Assembly: GCA_023418475.1 (NCBI GenBank) | Contig: JAEZZO010000040.1 | Location: 1 to 6,452, forward strand | Direction of reading: 5' to 3' | DNA length: 6,452 bases | Source: Bacillota bacterium | Lineage (GTDB): Bacteria; Bacillota; Clostridia; Lachnospirales; Lachnospiraceae | Shown here: piece by piece, positions 6,083 to 6,452 of the stretch | Numbering within the stretch: the stretch's first letter is position 1 | Layout of the letters: each line of letters starts with the position of its first letter | The notes under the pieces: generated by a model | What the model was told of the DNA's origin: nothing | Seen by the model: the letters and a program-made list of their open reading frames with translations, nothing else | The model's database searches: none | Program-made: the position numbers and the translations under genes

Positions 6083-6277
6083 ATGTTACCTCATTCCTGC
6101 GCATGTTCTGTTCGTATATTAAGTTTGCGCCGTGGATTATGCAGGTACAAACTTTGTGAATGAAAGTGATTTTTCTATCACTCTTCCAAACAGTATGCCG
6201 CTTTGCGGCATCTCAAATAATTAGTGTGAAGACGCTTTATCTTTCACTCTTCGTCGATTAGTCACAGACGAAACATA
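6083..6277 (-). other. Long structured 5' leader of the signal peptidase operon
   Basis: About 195 nt between the predicted start site and the first lepB ATG contain no convincing gene but five short inverted repeats, in transcript order: 6272-6267/6255-6250 (TTCGTC/GACGAA), 6247-6243/6230-6226 (GTGAA/TTCAC), 6211-6205/6201-6195 (ATGCCGC/GCGGCAT, 3-nt loop), 6182-6177/6170-6165 (AGTGAT/ATCACT) and 6154-6148/6127-6121 (AAGTTTG/CAAACTT). None is followed by a T-run, so they are not simple terminators. It matches no riboswitch class I recognise; a regulatory role is inference. Confidence 0.45.
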
Positions 6278-6283
6278 CTATTA

Positions 6284-6312
6284 ATTATAGCCTTTACTGT
6301 ATTATTTGTAAA
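6284..6312 (-). promoter_or_regulatory. Strong sigma-A promoter of the signal peptidase operon
   Basis: On the reverse strand TTTACA (6312-6307) is followed by exactly 17 bp and a perfect TATAAT (6289-6284). Transcription should start near 6277. The -35 has one mismatch to TTGACA. Confidence 0.75.
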
Positions 6313-6452
6313 CAGAATAATATTAACTTGAGTTTCCGTAGTTTTATCCACAGTACCCTTGTTTCATCGGTATTGTAATAAACAACTTTAAGAAATTACC
6401 AAAAATATAAGGAATCCTCATCCTTTTTGTAGTAGAATAATGGTGTCGAGTC
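6313..6452. other. Right-end intergenic sequence without a recognised gene
   Basis: AT-rich, with stops in all frames and no ribosome binding site before a usable start. The only structure seen is a short stem AAGGA (6409-6413) / TCCTT (6421-6425) with T-runs on both strands, which might be a weak bidirectional terminator but has only five base pairs. Confidence 0.4.

Noticed and set aside
6195..6211. ATGCCGC-TTT-GCGGCAT hairpin as an intrinsic terminator
   Set aside because: No T-run follows on either strand; it is better seen as part of the lepB leader.
6443..6450. GTGTCGAG near the right edge as a Spo0A box (TGTCGAA)
   Set aside because: It has a mismatch at the last base, stands alone at the window edge and no promoter or gene start can be tied to it.

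Overview
The window looks like a piece of a low-GC, strictly anaerobic Firmicute, most likely a Lachnospiraceae/Clostridium cluster XIV-type organism. The reasons are AT-rich non-coding DNA, strong AGGAGG-like ribosome binding sites, sigma-A promoters with 17-bp spacers, a clostridial-type Rex operator, a PAS-containing [FeFe]-hydrogenase homologue and two small Gram-positive-type signal peptidases. This placement is an inference from protein style; no ribosomal or other marker gene is present.

Layout. (1) Positions 1-381, minus strand: the N-terminal 127 codons of a glycoside hydrolase family 4 enzyme that runs off the left edge. (2) Positions 591-1457, plus strand: a divergently transcribed AraC-family regulator with an N-terminal cupin-like sensor, a typical arrangement for a sugar-utilisation locus. 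(3) Positions 1482-4799, plus strand: a three-gene operon behind a near-consensus sigma-A promoter, with a perfect Rex-type operator (TTGTTAA-N4-TTAACAA) just downstream of the -10 box. It encodes an 85-residue thioredoxin-fold [2Fe-2S] protein, a 582-residue [FeFe]-hydrogenase-like protein (two [4Fe-4S] clusters, H-cluster domain, extra 4-Cys Fe-S domain, PAS domain, C-terminal helix) and a SpoIIE/PP2C-type serine/threonine phosphatase with a C-terminal domain I cannot assign. (4) Positions 5017-6082, minus strand: two tandem type I signal peptidase genes converging on the operon, behind a strong promoter and a roughly 195-nt leader with several inverted repeats.

How the genes may work together. 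The central operon reads as a sensory rather than metabolic hydrogenase module. Redox state (NADH/NAD+ through Rex) would set its expression. The H-cluster protein, perhaps exchanging electrons with the [2Fe-2S] protein, would sense H2 or redox state, and its PAS domain and C-terminal helix would pass the signal to the phosphatase, whose gene overlaps it by 8 nt. No cognate kinase, anti-sigma factor or other phosphatase target is in the window. The hydrogenase-like protein keeps both cysteines of the L1 motif but has lost other catalytic-family signatures, and it carries an in-frame 21-bp tandem duplication between L2 and L3. The GH4/AraC pair and the signal peptidases look like unrelated neighbours.
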